From: a virus
Length of the DNA stretch: 64,000 bases
IMG/VR virus record: IMGVR_UViG_3300037852_000046
Span: 1 to 64,000 of that record
Reading direction: 5' to 3' (one strand)
A program made the translations under genes and the position numbers. Below the pieces are notes generated by a model. It saw only the letters and a list, made by a program, of their open reading frames with translations. It made no database searches and had not been told where the DNA came from. Shown one piece after another: positions 8,314 through 15,654 of this stretch; position 1 is the stretch's first letter, and the number at the start of each line of letters is the position of its first letter.

Positions 8314-8808
8314 ATGCCCCCGCGTACCCCTAACACCCCGCCCGATGGCGGGGTTTTTGAAGACAACGACGAACCGATTGAACAACCGGCAAAGGTTGAA
8401 TCGCCGGATGATCTGAAAGCGCGCATCAAGGCGCTTGAGGCTCAACTCGCGCGCTCGCAGGCCGGAAAGGCAATCGCGGAGGAAGAATCCGCGCGCCTTT
8501 CCGCGCAGGCTCAATCCTCGATGTTCACGACGAACGTTACCGAACGGTTCTCCCGCAAGACGGAAGCCGGGAAGGATCTGTGGTGGTATCGTATTGACCT
8601 CGCGCCGTGCGGCGGAACGGAAGTCAAGATCAACGGCGTCCCGTACTACCACGGTTCAACTTACGAGTTCGAGACGGATCTTCTGCGCTCCATCAAGGAA
8701 ATCGTGGCGCGCACGTGGGATCACGAGAACAACATCCAGGGCAGCAACGAGAACGTCTACAAGGTCGCGCAGGAGCGCATCCTTCGCGGCGGCGAACGTC
8801 GGCGATAA
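8314..8808 (+). CDS. Conserved head protein with coiled coil, 164 aa (copy A)
   Basis: ATG 8314 has AGGAG six bases upstream. Residues 1-25 are Pro/Asp-rich and are encoded across a perfect intrinsic terminator (8336-8358). Residues 28-68 form a probable coiled coil rich in Lys, Glu, Ala and Leu; the rest is a compact mixed domain (WWYRIDLAPCGGTEVKINGV). It is almost identical to 47646-48140. No family recognised. It may be a minor head protein or a capsid assembly factor; expression must depend on readthrough of the terminator or on another promoter. Confidence 0.75.
   Translation: MPPRTPNTPPDGGVFEDNDEPIEQPAKVESPDDLKARIKALEAQLARSQAGKAIAEEESARLSAQAQSSMFTTNVTERFSRKTEAGKDLWWYRIDLAPCGGTEVKINGVPYYHGSTYEFETDLLRSIKEIVARTWDHENNIQGSNENVYKVAQERILRGGERRR
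8336..8358 (+). terminator. Intrinsic terminator inside the 5' end of a gene (copy A)
   Basis: A perfect 7-bp stem CCCCGCC/GGCGGGG with a CGAT loop is followed by five T. It lies in codons 8-15 of the 164-residue gene, 35 bases after the capsid stop. It is conserved base for base at 47668-47690. Its position should end most transcripts coming from the capsid promoter at 5549. Confidence 0.8.
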
Positions 8809-8817
8809 GAGGAAACA

Positions 8818-9207
8818 ATGAGCGAAGAAAAGATTGCGGTAGTGGTCGGTAACTTCCAGATCAACATGCCGGCACCGAACGGCGCTTCACTGTCGATCAG
8901 CGAATACATTCGAGAGGGGGAAACGCTGGACGAACTGAATGAACGCGTGGACGTGGCTCGTGAGGTTTTGGTACGCCAGCAACAGGCCCTGGAAATTCCG
9001 GTTCTTGAAGAGCGGATGGGGCAACTTGAACGTACGCGCGTCCAGATCATGGAAGCGTACGCGGATCTGCTCGAAAAGCAGAAGCGCAAGACGCTCCCAA
9101 GCGCTGAAATGTCGCACCTGAAAAATTACCCAACTCAACTCAAGCACATTGAAGAAGAGATCGAGAAGGGCAAAGCGAAAATCGCCGTCGTGAAAAAGGT
9201 CGCGTAA
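8818..9207 (+). CDS. Conserved virion-region protein with coiled coil, 129 aa (copy A)
   Basis: ATG 8818 follows GAGGAAACA. The N-terminal 30 residues are beta-like (VVGNFQINMPAPNGASLSIS) and are conserved in copy B. The remaining 90 residues are a charged helical segment ending in Lys-rich IAVVKKVA. The stop overlaps the next ATG (TAATG). No family recognised; context suggests a head-tail joining or assembly protein. Confidence 0.7.
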   Translation: MSEEKIAVVVGNFQINMPAPNGASLSISEYIREGETLDELNERVDVAREVLVRQQQALEIPVLEERMGQLERTRVQIMEAYADLLEKQKRKTLPSAEMSHLKNYPTQLKHIEEEIEKGKAKIAVVKKVA

Positions 9208-9911
9208 TGGCTTATCTAACGTCTCAGCAAATTGTCAATCTGGCATGCACTATCGCCAAATGCCCTGGCTTTCTGGCTCAGGGCGGACAGTTTCTGAACA
9301 TGACGTTAGAAGACCTCTGGCTGCACCGTGATCTGAAGATCAACCGCAAGACGGAATCGATCACGGTGCAGGCAAATAACTTCGGCCCGTTCACGCTGCC
9401 GTTGAATTATCTGCGTACGTACGATCTGTTCTTCACGCAAAACAATCTGCCGTATTTCCTGAATCCGATCTCGACTGAAGAATACGATCAGGAGTTCAAG
9501 GATCCGTCAATCGCGAACTATCCGTATGAGTTCATGACGATTCTGGTCGACGAGACGGCGGCGATCGCGCAGGGTTCCGCCGGCACGCTCTTCATCTATC
9601 CACAGTCGTCCGGCCAGATCGTCCTGACGCACCGGTACATGGTGAAGCAACCGGACATCGCGGCGCCGGAAACGTCAGTCGTAATCCCGTGGTTTCCGGA
9701 TCAGGATTACCTGATCACGGCCACGGCTTCACGTCTGATGCAGATCACGGATGACACGCGCCGGCCGGAATTCATCGCGGAATGTGAGAAGATGCTTCGC
9801 ATCCATCTGATCATGGAAGGCGACGAACAGCAGGTAGTGAAGTCCGTTCGCCTCGATCCTCGGCGCTTCCACACAAACCGGACGCTCAAGCCGACCAAAA
9901 TCACCGACTAG
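9207..9911 (+). CDS. Head-tail connector / tail accessory factor-like protein (copy A)
   Basis: A 234-residue protein translationally coupled to the upstream gene. Its position after the capsid, and its content (N-terminal helices followed by a beta-rich segment with aromatic residues, then helices LMQITDDTRR), fit the first tail accessory factors of podoviruses such as P22 gp4 or T7 gp11, which extend the portal. The copy B protein has a small insertion near residue 115 (VQALQQNPPS). The assignment is by order and character, not by a diagnostic motif. Confidence 0.65.
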   Translation: MAYLTSQQIVNLACTIAKCPGFLAQGGQFLNMTLEDLWLHRDLKINRKTESITVQANNFGPFTLPLNYLRTYDLFFTQNNLPYFLNPISTEEYDQEFKDPSIANYPYEFMTILVDETAAIAQGSAGTLFIYPQSSGQIVLTHRYMVKQPDIAAPETSVVIPWFPDQDYLITATASRLMQITDDTRRPEFIAECEKMLRIHLIMEGDEQQVVKSVRLDPRRFHTNRTLKPTKITD

Positions 9912-9919
9912 GAGACGCT

Positions 9920-11545
9920 GTGGCAATCCGCAACGACCAGCCGGTAAGATTCACGCCCAAGGGTATCTGCGATGCGTTCGACGCAACGGACGCCTTTCCG
10001 GGCGCGTGCGCGTTGCTCACGAACCTGATTTTCGATCAGGCGAACCCCGAAGTGGTGATAAGCCGACCCGGCGTCGGCGCACCGGTTACATCCTTTGCCA
10101 GCTTCACGCCCCCGACTTTCGTTTCCGGCTTCATCACGATTGGATCAGTCGTGTACGGCATGGTCTCGACCGCGCGCAACGCAGGGCATGATGAGCCATT
10201 CGCGTTCGATCTGAACGCTGGAACGTTCATCACGATCAGCGGTGTTACAGCGGGCAATACGCCGACCTCACCCGCGACCACGGGCCCGTGGACGCCTCCG
10301 ACCTTCGCCGTGATCAGCACCAAGATTATCGTCGCGCATCCGGGGTTTAACGGCGCGGGGTCGAACTTCTTCGGCGTGATCGACATCACGACTCCGGCCA
10401 CGCCTGCGTGGAGTTCAAGCAATCTGGCGACGAACGGGCTCACTGGGGTTCCGACTTCGGTTTCGAACTACAATAACCGGGCGTACTTCGCTGTCGGGAA
10501 CACGCTTCAATTCAGTGACGTGCTCGTGCCGACGACGCGCACGAACGCGAGCCAGGCTTTGACGCTCGGCGATACGACGCCGATCACCGCGCAATCCGGC
10601 CTGCCTGTCCAGACGACTTCGGCCGGTGTGGTAGGAGCGCTCGTGGTATTCAAGGCGTCGCAGATCTGGCAGGTTACCGGCGATCCGGCAACCAGCAATC
10701 TGGCGTTGAACTACGTCACCCTGACGACGGGCACCATCGCGCCGCGCACCGTCGTGCAAGGTCCGTTCGGGATCTTCTTCATCGGTATTGATGCGCCCTA
10801 CATCCTGAACTTCCTTGGCGTGCTATCGCCTCTGTCGCACACCCCCGGCAATGACGGCGTGGCCGACGTGCAAGTCCCGTTCCAGAACGCGACAACGCCC
10901 TCACGCCAGGCCGCATCGTTCTCCGGCAACATCTTTCGGGTATGCTCCGCGACGATCATTCAGGGCGTACAGCAGACCAACGATTACTGGTACGACATAC
11001 GACGCAAGCGCTGGACCGGGCCGCACACTTTCACTTACGATTCGATATCGCAATTCGGGAATAACTTCGTGCTGTCGGGCATCGATCATGGCGCGGCGCT
11101 GTTTGTGAGTCAAAGTCTTCCGGCAGTGGGCAGTGTCTATACAGACAACGGTGCGCAGCTCGTCAGTCATCTGCGCTCGTCGTCTTTCCCGAAAACGGGC
11201 CACATGGCGGAAGTTCAGGTAGTCGAGTCGACACAGGAATTTGCGTCTTCTGGTGCATCCGTGAACTACAATATTACGGCCCTGGATGACCAGAACGGCA
11301 CGCTAAACTCGACTTCTGTCTCAACGCCGGCCGCGGGGATCACTTGGGGCGGCGGAGCGCTGTGGGGCGGTGGCGCGCCGTGGGCGTCCACTGCGAAGAT
11401 TCCCCACGTCTACACCATCCCCTGGACAGCGCCGCTCGTATTCCAGAAAATGGCAATCGACATAACAGGGACTTCGTCTAACAGCCTGTCGATCGGGACT
11501 TTTTTCGCCCGGTACCAGGATACGGGTTACACCAATCAGGGGTAA
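9920..11545 (+). CDS. Tail hub / DNA-stabilisation protein, beta-propeller-like (copy A)
   Basis: GTG 9920, with GGAGA upstream, starts a 541-residue, Thr/Gly/Phe-rich beta protein with repeated blade-like segments (NYNNRAYFAV, FKASQIWQVTG, GPFGIFFIGIDAPYIL, DYWYDIRRKRW). This resembles podovirus hub or tubular proteins of the P22 gp10 / T7 gp12 type, which plug the portal and hold packaged DNA. In copy B an HNH gene is inserted just before the start. The function is inferred from fold character and order. Confidence 0.65.
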   Translation: MAIRNDQPVRFTPKGICDAFDATDAFPGACALLTNLIFDQANPEVVISRPGVGAPVTSFASFTPPTFVSGFITIGSVVYGMVSTARNAGHDEPFAFDLNAGTFITISGVTAGNTPTSPATTGPWTPPTFAVISTKIIVAHPGFNGAGSNFFGVIDITTPATPAWSSSNLATNGLTGVPTSVSNYNNRAYFAVGNTLQFSDVLVPTTRTNASQALTLGDTTPITAQSGLPVQTTSAGVVGALVVFKASQIWQVTGDPATSNLALNYVTLTTGTIAPRTVVQGPFGIFFIGIDAPYILNFLGVLSPLSHTPGNDGVADVQVPFQNATTPSRQAASFSGNIFRVCSATIIQGVQQTNDYWYDIRRKRWTGPHTFTYDSISQFGNNFVLSGIDHGAALFVSQSLPAVGSVYTDNGAQLVSHLRSSSFPKTGHMAEVQVVESTQEFASSGASVNYNITALDDQNGTLNSTSVSTPAAGITWGGGALWGGGAPWASTAKIPHVYTIPWTAPLVFQKMAIDITGTSSNSLSIGTFFARYQDTGYTNQG

Positions 11546-11548
11546 GGC

Positions 11549-12178
11549 ATGGCGATCATCGGAACGCTACCGAACAACATCCAGAACGGCCAGGTGGTTG
11601 ACGCTAACCCTGTGATGGCGGATTTTAACTATATTGTCAATCAGGTGAACGCGAACGCCAATCCGCTGGGCACACTGACAGCGCCGAGCGGGACCGTTAT
11701 GCCCTTCGCACAGGCAACCGCACCCTTGGGATGGACCGCTTCAACAGACGCAGCTCACAATGATGCGGCGATGCGGTGCATGACCCCGGCAGGATACGGG
11801 GGGACTCAAGGTGTTAGCGCTTTCGGCCTGCTGCTTGAGGGGGGCGCGGTAACCGATGGCCATTCATTGTCGATCGGCGAACTGGCGGCGCACAATCACA
11901 CGGACTCGGGTCACATTCACAACATAAACGACTTGGGCCACAGTCACGGACCATCTGGCGGGGGAAGTTTTTATACCACGCAGGCCAGCGGGGTCAACTA
12001 CGGCGGGGGCGGCACTTCTTTTACCCCTGTAGCTTCGACTGCCACTGTGGCAACCGGGATTAATATTCTGACAGGAAACGCGCAGATCCAGAACACCGGC
12101 AGCGGCTCGGCGCACACGCATACGCTGACCAACTTCAATTACAAGATTGTCGATTACATCCTTTGCACGAAGAGCTAA
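11549..12178 (+). CDS. Tail-tip / collar-like protein, 209 aa (copy A)
   Basis: Residues 1-40 (MAIIGTLPNNIQNGQVVDAN) are shared with 51398-52174. Residues 45-209 differ completely and resemble the phage tail collar fold, with PSGTVMPFAQATAPLGW at its start and the His-rich HNHTDSGHIHNINDLGHSHG stretch known from receptor-binding fibre ends, where such His sites hold metal. A shared anchor with swapped tips indicates an adhesin or fibre end attached to the hub encoded just upstream. Confidence 0.75.
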   Translation: MAIIGTLPNNIQNGQVVDANPVMADFNYIVNQVNANANPLGTLTAPSGTVMPFAQATAPLGWTASTDAAHNDAAMRCMTPAGYGGTQGVSAFGLLLEGGAVTDGHSLSIGELAAHNHTDSGHIHNINDLGHSHGPSGGGSFYTTQASGVNYGGGGTSFTPVASTATVATGINILTGNAQIQNTGSGSAHTHTLTNFNYKIVDYILCTKS

Positions 12179-12182
12179 CCCG

Positions 12183-12512
12183 ATGCGCAAGAAAGAACCT
12201 ATTTGCCCGCTCCTGAAGAAAGAATGCATTGGGGATGGCTGCATGTTCTGGACGCATATGCTCGGTACGAACCCTCAAACCGGGCAGCCGGTAGACCAGT
12301 TCGACTGCTCGATCAGATGGCTGCCGGTGTTGATCCTCGAAAATGCGCGTATGACGCGCGGCGCGCAGGCGGCGGTAGAATCGATGCGAAATGAAGTAGT
12401 GCAGCGGCAGGACGCTCTTAATAACGCCGTGGCGCTAGGCCAGCGTGAAGCGGCAAAGCGAATCGGGGAACAGGAATGCCAGACGATAGAACGCTTACCG
12501 AATCAGACGTAA
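12183..12512 (+). CDS. Cysteine-rich protein of unknown function, 109 aa (copy A only)
   Basis: The N-terminus has four cysteines in a compact pattern (CPLLKKECIGDGC, then FDC), suggesting a small metal-binding knot. The C-terminal half is helical and Gln/Ala/Glu-rich. ATG 12183 lies four bases after the previous stop, and the 3' end overlaps the next gene by 37 bases. No counterpart exists in copy B, where the flanking genes are only 21 bases apart. No function is assigned. Confidence 0.6.
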   Translation: MRKKEPICPLLKKECIGDGCMFWTHMLGTNPQTGQPVDQFDCSIRWLPVLILENARMTRGAQAAVESMRNEVVQRQDALNNAVALGQREAAKRIGEQECQTIERLPNQT

Positions 12513-12670
12513 AGGCGATAGTCGATGAGTTGGAAAGACGCGCTACACAGCGGTTTCAGATCAATATTGGGCGGGGGGTGCTTGGTCTGGCGTGGAAAGC
12601 CTGCCTGTACCTCGCGATATGGCTTGCCGCCTACGGCGCTGCCGGAGGCTTCAAGAAATTTTTCAACTAG
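12476..12670 (+). CDS. Small single-span membrane protein near lysis genes (copy A)
   Basis: A 64-residue protein: a charged N-terminal helix (about 1-27), then one hydrophobic helix at about 36-57 (LGLAWKACLYLAIWLAAYGA) and a short basic end. It is nearly identical to 52196-52390. Its place just upstream of endolysin and holin suggests a second holin, an antiholin or another lysis helper; this is inferred. It overlaps the preceding gene in another frame. Confidence 0.7.
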   Translation: MPDDRTLTESDVKAIVDELERRATQRFQINIGRGVLGLAWKACLYLAIWLAAYGAAGGFKKFFN

Positions 12671-12680
12671 GAGTAGCATC

Positions 12681-12893
12681 ATGAGTTTCTGGACTGATAT
12701 CGAAGCCGAATTCAATTCCGTCGTCGCGAGCGCGGATAGCATCCCGGCAAAGCTCGAAGCCCTGGTCGGGATCCAGAGCAAGGCCGCGCAGATGACCGCG
12801 CTCACCAACCAGATCACGGCCATCCTTGAAGACGGTTCGAAAGCGAACGCCGACAAGGTGACGGAAATCCTGACGGCGGTAGGCAAACTGTGA
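12681..12893 (+). CDS. Small helical protein upstream of endolysin, 70 aa (copy A)
   Basis: ATG 12681 follows GGAGTAGCATC. The product is a soluble, helix-rich peptide (SADSIPAKLEALVGIQSKAA) without cysteine or a membrane segment. The stop overlaps the GTG of the endolysin gene. It is conserved at 52401-52613 with about 30 percent substitutions. Unknown function; its position in the lysis cassette is constant. Confidence 0.65.
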   Translation: MSFWTDIEAEFNSVVASADSIPAKLEALVGIQSKAAQMTALTNQITAILEDGSKANADKVTEILTAVGKL

Positions 12894-13432
12894 GCCCCGA
12901 GACACTGGCAGCGGCGCTTGGGGTTCCTTCGGCTCGCGCGCAAACGTGGGCCGATCCGCTTTCTGCGGCGATGGCTCTTTATGCTATCGATTCGCTCAAG
13001 AGGCAGGCGGCGTTCCTCGCCCAGGTAGGTCACGAGTCCGGCAGGTTGATCTATGTCCGGGAACTGTGGGGGCCGACGCCCGCACAGGAAGGCTACGAGG
13101 GACGCGCGGATCTCGGCAATACCGAGCCAGGTGACGGGTTCAAGTTCCGTGGCCGTGGCCTGATTCAGGTCACAGGGCGCGCGAATTACGCGACATGCGG
13201 CGCGGCGCTGTGTCTGCCTCTGACCGACTCGCCGGAACTGCTTGAGTCTCCGTCCAATGCTGCGCAGTCGGCGGCGTGGTTCTGGAATTCGCGCGGTCTG
13301 AACGCTTTCGCCGATGTCATGGACTTCGAGACGATCACGCGAAGGGTTAATGGCGGTTTGAACGGGTGGGATGACCGCGTGGCGCTCTGGAAAATGGCGC
13401 TCGCCGCATTTGGAGCAGACAATGGCACTTGA
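12890..13432 (+). CDS. Endolysin, glycoside hydrolase family 19 type (copy A)
   Basis: A 180-residue protein matching phage GH19 chitinase-like lysozymes. It has the early helix with VGHESGRLIYVRE (catalytic Glu at about 49), then NTEPGDGFKFRGRGLIQVTGRANY, the substrate-cleft core of the family, and ITRRVNGGLNG near the end. GH19 phage enzymes cleave the glycan strand of peptidoglycan. There is no signal peptide, so export depends on the holin encoded next. GTG start coupled to the previous stop. Confidence 0.92.
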   Translation: MSPETLAAALGVPSARAQTWADPLSAAMALYAIDSLKRQAAFLAQVGHESGRLIYVRELWGPTPAQEGYEGRADLGNTEPGDGFKFRGRGLIQVTGRANYATCGAALCLPLTDSPELLESPSNAAQSAAWFWNSRGLNAFADVMDFETITRRVNGGLNGWDDRVALWKMALAAFGADNGT

Positions 13433-13811
13433 TCCGGTCACGGCAGGAATCGACCTAGCTACTACGATCGTTGGACGCATCTGGCCGGACAAGACGGCGC
13501 AGGAGCAACAGCAACTCGCCGCTACCCTATCCATGATCCAGGGGCAAATGACGATCAACCAGGCGGAAGCGGGCAACGCCAGCACCTTCGTCGCCGGCTG
13601 GCGGCCCTTCATCGGTTGGGTATGCGGTCTCGCATGCGCCTGGAACTGGATGGGCTTGCCTGTCGCCAAGGTAGTTCTCGATTACTTCGGGCACACAATC
13701 TTGATGTCGCCCGCCGATCTGTCGGAGATGATGCCGGTTTTGATGGGCATGCTTGGGCTTGGCGGGCTGCGCACGTTTGAGAAGGTGCAGGGCGTGGCGA
13801 GGATGAAATGA
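13422..13811 (+). CDS. Holin of the three-helix (GTA/3TM) type (copy A)
   Basis: A 129-residue protein with the layout of the 3TM holin family: an N-terminal helical region with DPVTAGIDLATTIVGRIWPD, the conserved NASTFVAGWRPFIGWVCGLA leading into a membrane segment (about 52-75), a second segment around 77-90 and a third around 102-115. Holins permeabilise the inner membrane and release the endolysin. The start overlaps the endolysin 3' end, as is usual for lysis cassettes. Confidence 0.85.
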   Translation: MALDPVTAGIDLATTIVGRIWPDKTAQEQQQLAATLSMIQGQMTINQAEAGNASTFVAGWRPFIGWVCGLACAWNWMGLPVAKVVLDYFGHTILMSPADLSEMMPVLMGMLGLGGLRTFEKVQGVARMK

Positions 13812-14371
13812 ACCACCTTGTAAAAATCGCTCACGGCATCGATACGGCTCCGGTCCTGCTTGAGATCGCGCGCCAGCCCAAGCTATGGAACCGGCACACG
13901 GTCAGGAAGACGGCACCGGAGACCCCGCACGCCGCGATGGACGATATCTGGCTGCGCTACCGGGATGAGAAGCCGTTTAGGGAATCGGGCGACTACTCGA
14001 CATTCAATGACGAGCATGACGCGATCTTCTACCCGGAATGGTTCGCGCTGCCCAGCGTGCGCCCTATCGTCTACAGTCTCATGGCGCGCGTTCAGGCGGT
14101 ACGCCTGGGCGGTGTGATGATCACCCGGATCCCGCCGGGGGGTCGAATTGACCCGCACGCAGACGACGGCTGGCACGCCACGTATTACAATACGAAATTG
14201 TATGTCGTGCTTCAGTCGAATCCGCAGTGCGTCAATCGCGTGGAAGAGGAGCGCGTCTCGATGGCACCGGGCGATGTCTGGTACTTCGACAACCTGAAAG
14301 AGCATGAAGTCGTGAACGACGGTCCGGACGACCGGATCACGCTGATTGTGTGCCTGAGGTGCGAAAAATGA
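13808..14371 (+). CDS. Aspartyl/asparaginyl beta-hydroxylase-like 2OG oxygenase (copy A)
   Basis: A 187-residue double-stranded beta-helix oxygenase. Iron ligands are visible as HAD at 117-119 and His166 (KEHEVVN), with the 2-oxoglutarate-binding Arg at about 176 (DDRITLIV). The PPGGRIDPHADDGWH segment is typical of the Asp/Asn beta-hydroxylase family. These enzymes hydroxylate Asp/Asn or related groups in proteins or small molecules; the substrate here is unknown. It is coupled to holin and cupin genes by ATGA overlaps and conserved at 53773-54336 (almost identical), so it is not a passing cargo gene. Confidence 0.85.
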   Translation: MNHLVKIAHGIDTAPVLLEIARQPKLWNRHTVRKTAPETPHAAMDDIWLRYRDEKPFRESGDYSTFNDEHDAIFYPEWFALPSVRPIVYSLMARVQAVRLGGVMITRIPPGGRIDPHADDGWHATYYNTKLYVVLQSNPQCVNRVEEERVSMAPGDVWYFDNLKEHEVVNDGPDDRITLIVCLRCEK

Positions 14372-14649
14372 TCAGGCATTACTTTTCAGGTGGCGCTTAC
14401 GTACGGGAGCAAACGCTGGCGGAAGGGCTCGAAGTCGAAAAGCACGAACACGACTACGACCACGTGAGTTACCTGTGCGCCGGTCGCGCGCTGCTCGACG
14501 TGGACGGCGAACTGGAATATCTGACCGGGCCGTGCGCCATTCTGATCAAGGCGGGCTGTAGACACCGGATTGCGGCTCTGACAGACATCACCTGGCTTTG
14601 CATTCACGCGGAGAGCGTTGCGGATCCGGAAACCATTGTGAAGGAGTGA
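14368..14649 (+). CDS. Small cupin protein, 93 aa (copy A)
   Basis: ATG 14368 overlaps the hydroxylase stop (ATGA) and is preferred to the upstream in-frame GTG 14350. Metal-binding cupin motif 1 is seen as HEHDYDH (26-32) with the following Gly-rich turn, and motif 2 as AGCRHRI with His66. Single-domain cupins bind a metal and may be enzymes or small-molecule sensors. The constant pairing with the upstream hydroxylase suggests a joint role. Conserved at 54333-54614. Confidence 0.8.
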   Translation: MIRHYFSGGAYVREQTLAEGLEVEKHEHDYDHVSYLCAGRALLDVDGELEYLTGPCAILIKAGCRHRIAALTDITWLCIHAESVADPETIVKE

Positions 14650-14653
14650 CATC

Positions 14654-15652
14654 ATGCCATGGGGCGTAGCGGCAGCAGCAGTAGGCGCGGGGGTATCAGC
14701 GGCGCTCGCCCCCTCTCCTTCAGGTGGATCGGGCGGCAGTCAATCCTATTACGTTCCGACGGGTTTGCAGACCGCCGACCAGCAATGGCAGGCGCTTCAG
14801 CAGGGCAACCTTAATGCGTATAACGCCAGCAATCTGTCTCAATACGGTCTGCAATCCCTTAATCAAGGGATGGAAAGCTATAACCAGTATGCGCCGGGAT
14901 ACCAAAATGCCGCGAATGCGGCGGGCGCACAGTATGGCGCGCTCGGCCAGCAACTAGGTGCTGCTTCAGGACAGCAATTCGGTGCAGCAAATCAGGTCTA
15001 CCAGACCGCTTTCGATCCGCAAAGCGCGCTTTACAATCGCACTGTTCAGCAGTTGCAGGACCAGACCGGAGCCACGAATAGCATGTACGGGCTCGGATCC
15101 TCGGCCGCCGGCGCGGGCGTCGCGAATCAGGCGCTCGGCAACTTTAATATCGACTGGCAGAATCAGCAGCTTCAGCGTCAGATTCAGGGTTTAGGCGCGG
15201 CGGGGCAAGCCTACGGGCAGGCTGGCGCACTCGGGCAGGCCGGGGGGCAAGCCACGCTTCAGGGCGGTCAATTGCCGTATCAGACCGCGCAGAGCCTCGC
15301 CGCAGTGCCCGGACAGCTTGGCGGCGCGTATGGGCAGTTCCTGCAAAGCAACGTGTACGGACCGGCGCAGGGGTTCCAGTCGCAGGCGATTCCGTATATG
15401 AATTACGGACAGGGGGCGCAGGCCGTACCTTACCAGAATGCGCAGCAAGGCGCGGGAGCGGCCGGCGCACTGATATCACAGGGTATCCAGGGCTTGGGCA
15501 GCAATCCGCAAGTCCAAAGCGGACTTGGAAGCCTGTTCGGCGGGAATAGCGCTAGCGGGTCTTTCAGCGGCGGCGACTTCTCCGGTGCGTTCTCATCCAA
15601 TCCGTACTATGGCGGTGGCGGTAACAGCTACGGCTTCACCATGGGGTATTGA
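14654..15652 (+). CDS. Putative internal virion / ejection protein 1 (copy A)
   Basis: A 332-residue Gln/Gly/Ala/Tyr-rich protein. A weakly hydrophobic N-terminus (MPWGVAAAAVGAGVSAALAP) is followed by low-complexity repeats and a conserved core (QTAFDPQSALYNRTVQQL, NSMYGLGSSAAGAGVANQAL) that is identical in copy B, while flanks differ. Three large Ala/Gln-rich genes in a row after the tail genes match the ejection-protein block of P22-like podoviruses (gp7, gp20, gp16). Such proteins leave the head with the DNA and build a channel through the envelope. Confidence 0.65.
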   Translation: MPWGVAAAAVGAGVSAALAPSPSGGSGGSQSYYVPTGLQTADQQWQALQQGNLNAYNASNLSQYGLQSLNQGMESYNQYAPGYQNAANAAGAQYGALGQQLGAASGQQFGAANQVYQTAFDPQSALYNRTVQQLQDQTGATNSMYGLGSSAAGAGVANQALGNFNIDWQNQQLQRQIQGLGAAGQAYGQAGALGQAGGQATLQGGQLPYQTAQSLAAVPGQLGGAYGQFLQSNVYGPAQGFQSQAIPYMNYGQGAQAVPYQNAQQGAGAAGALISQGIQGLGSNPQVQSGLGSLFGGNSASGSFSGGDFSGAFSSNPYYGGGGNSYGFTMGY

Positions 15653-15654
15653 TC

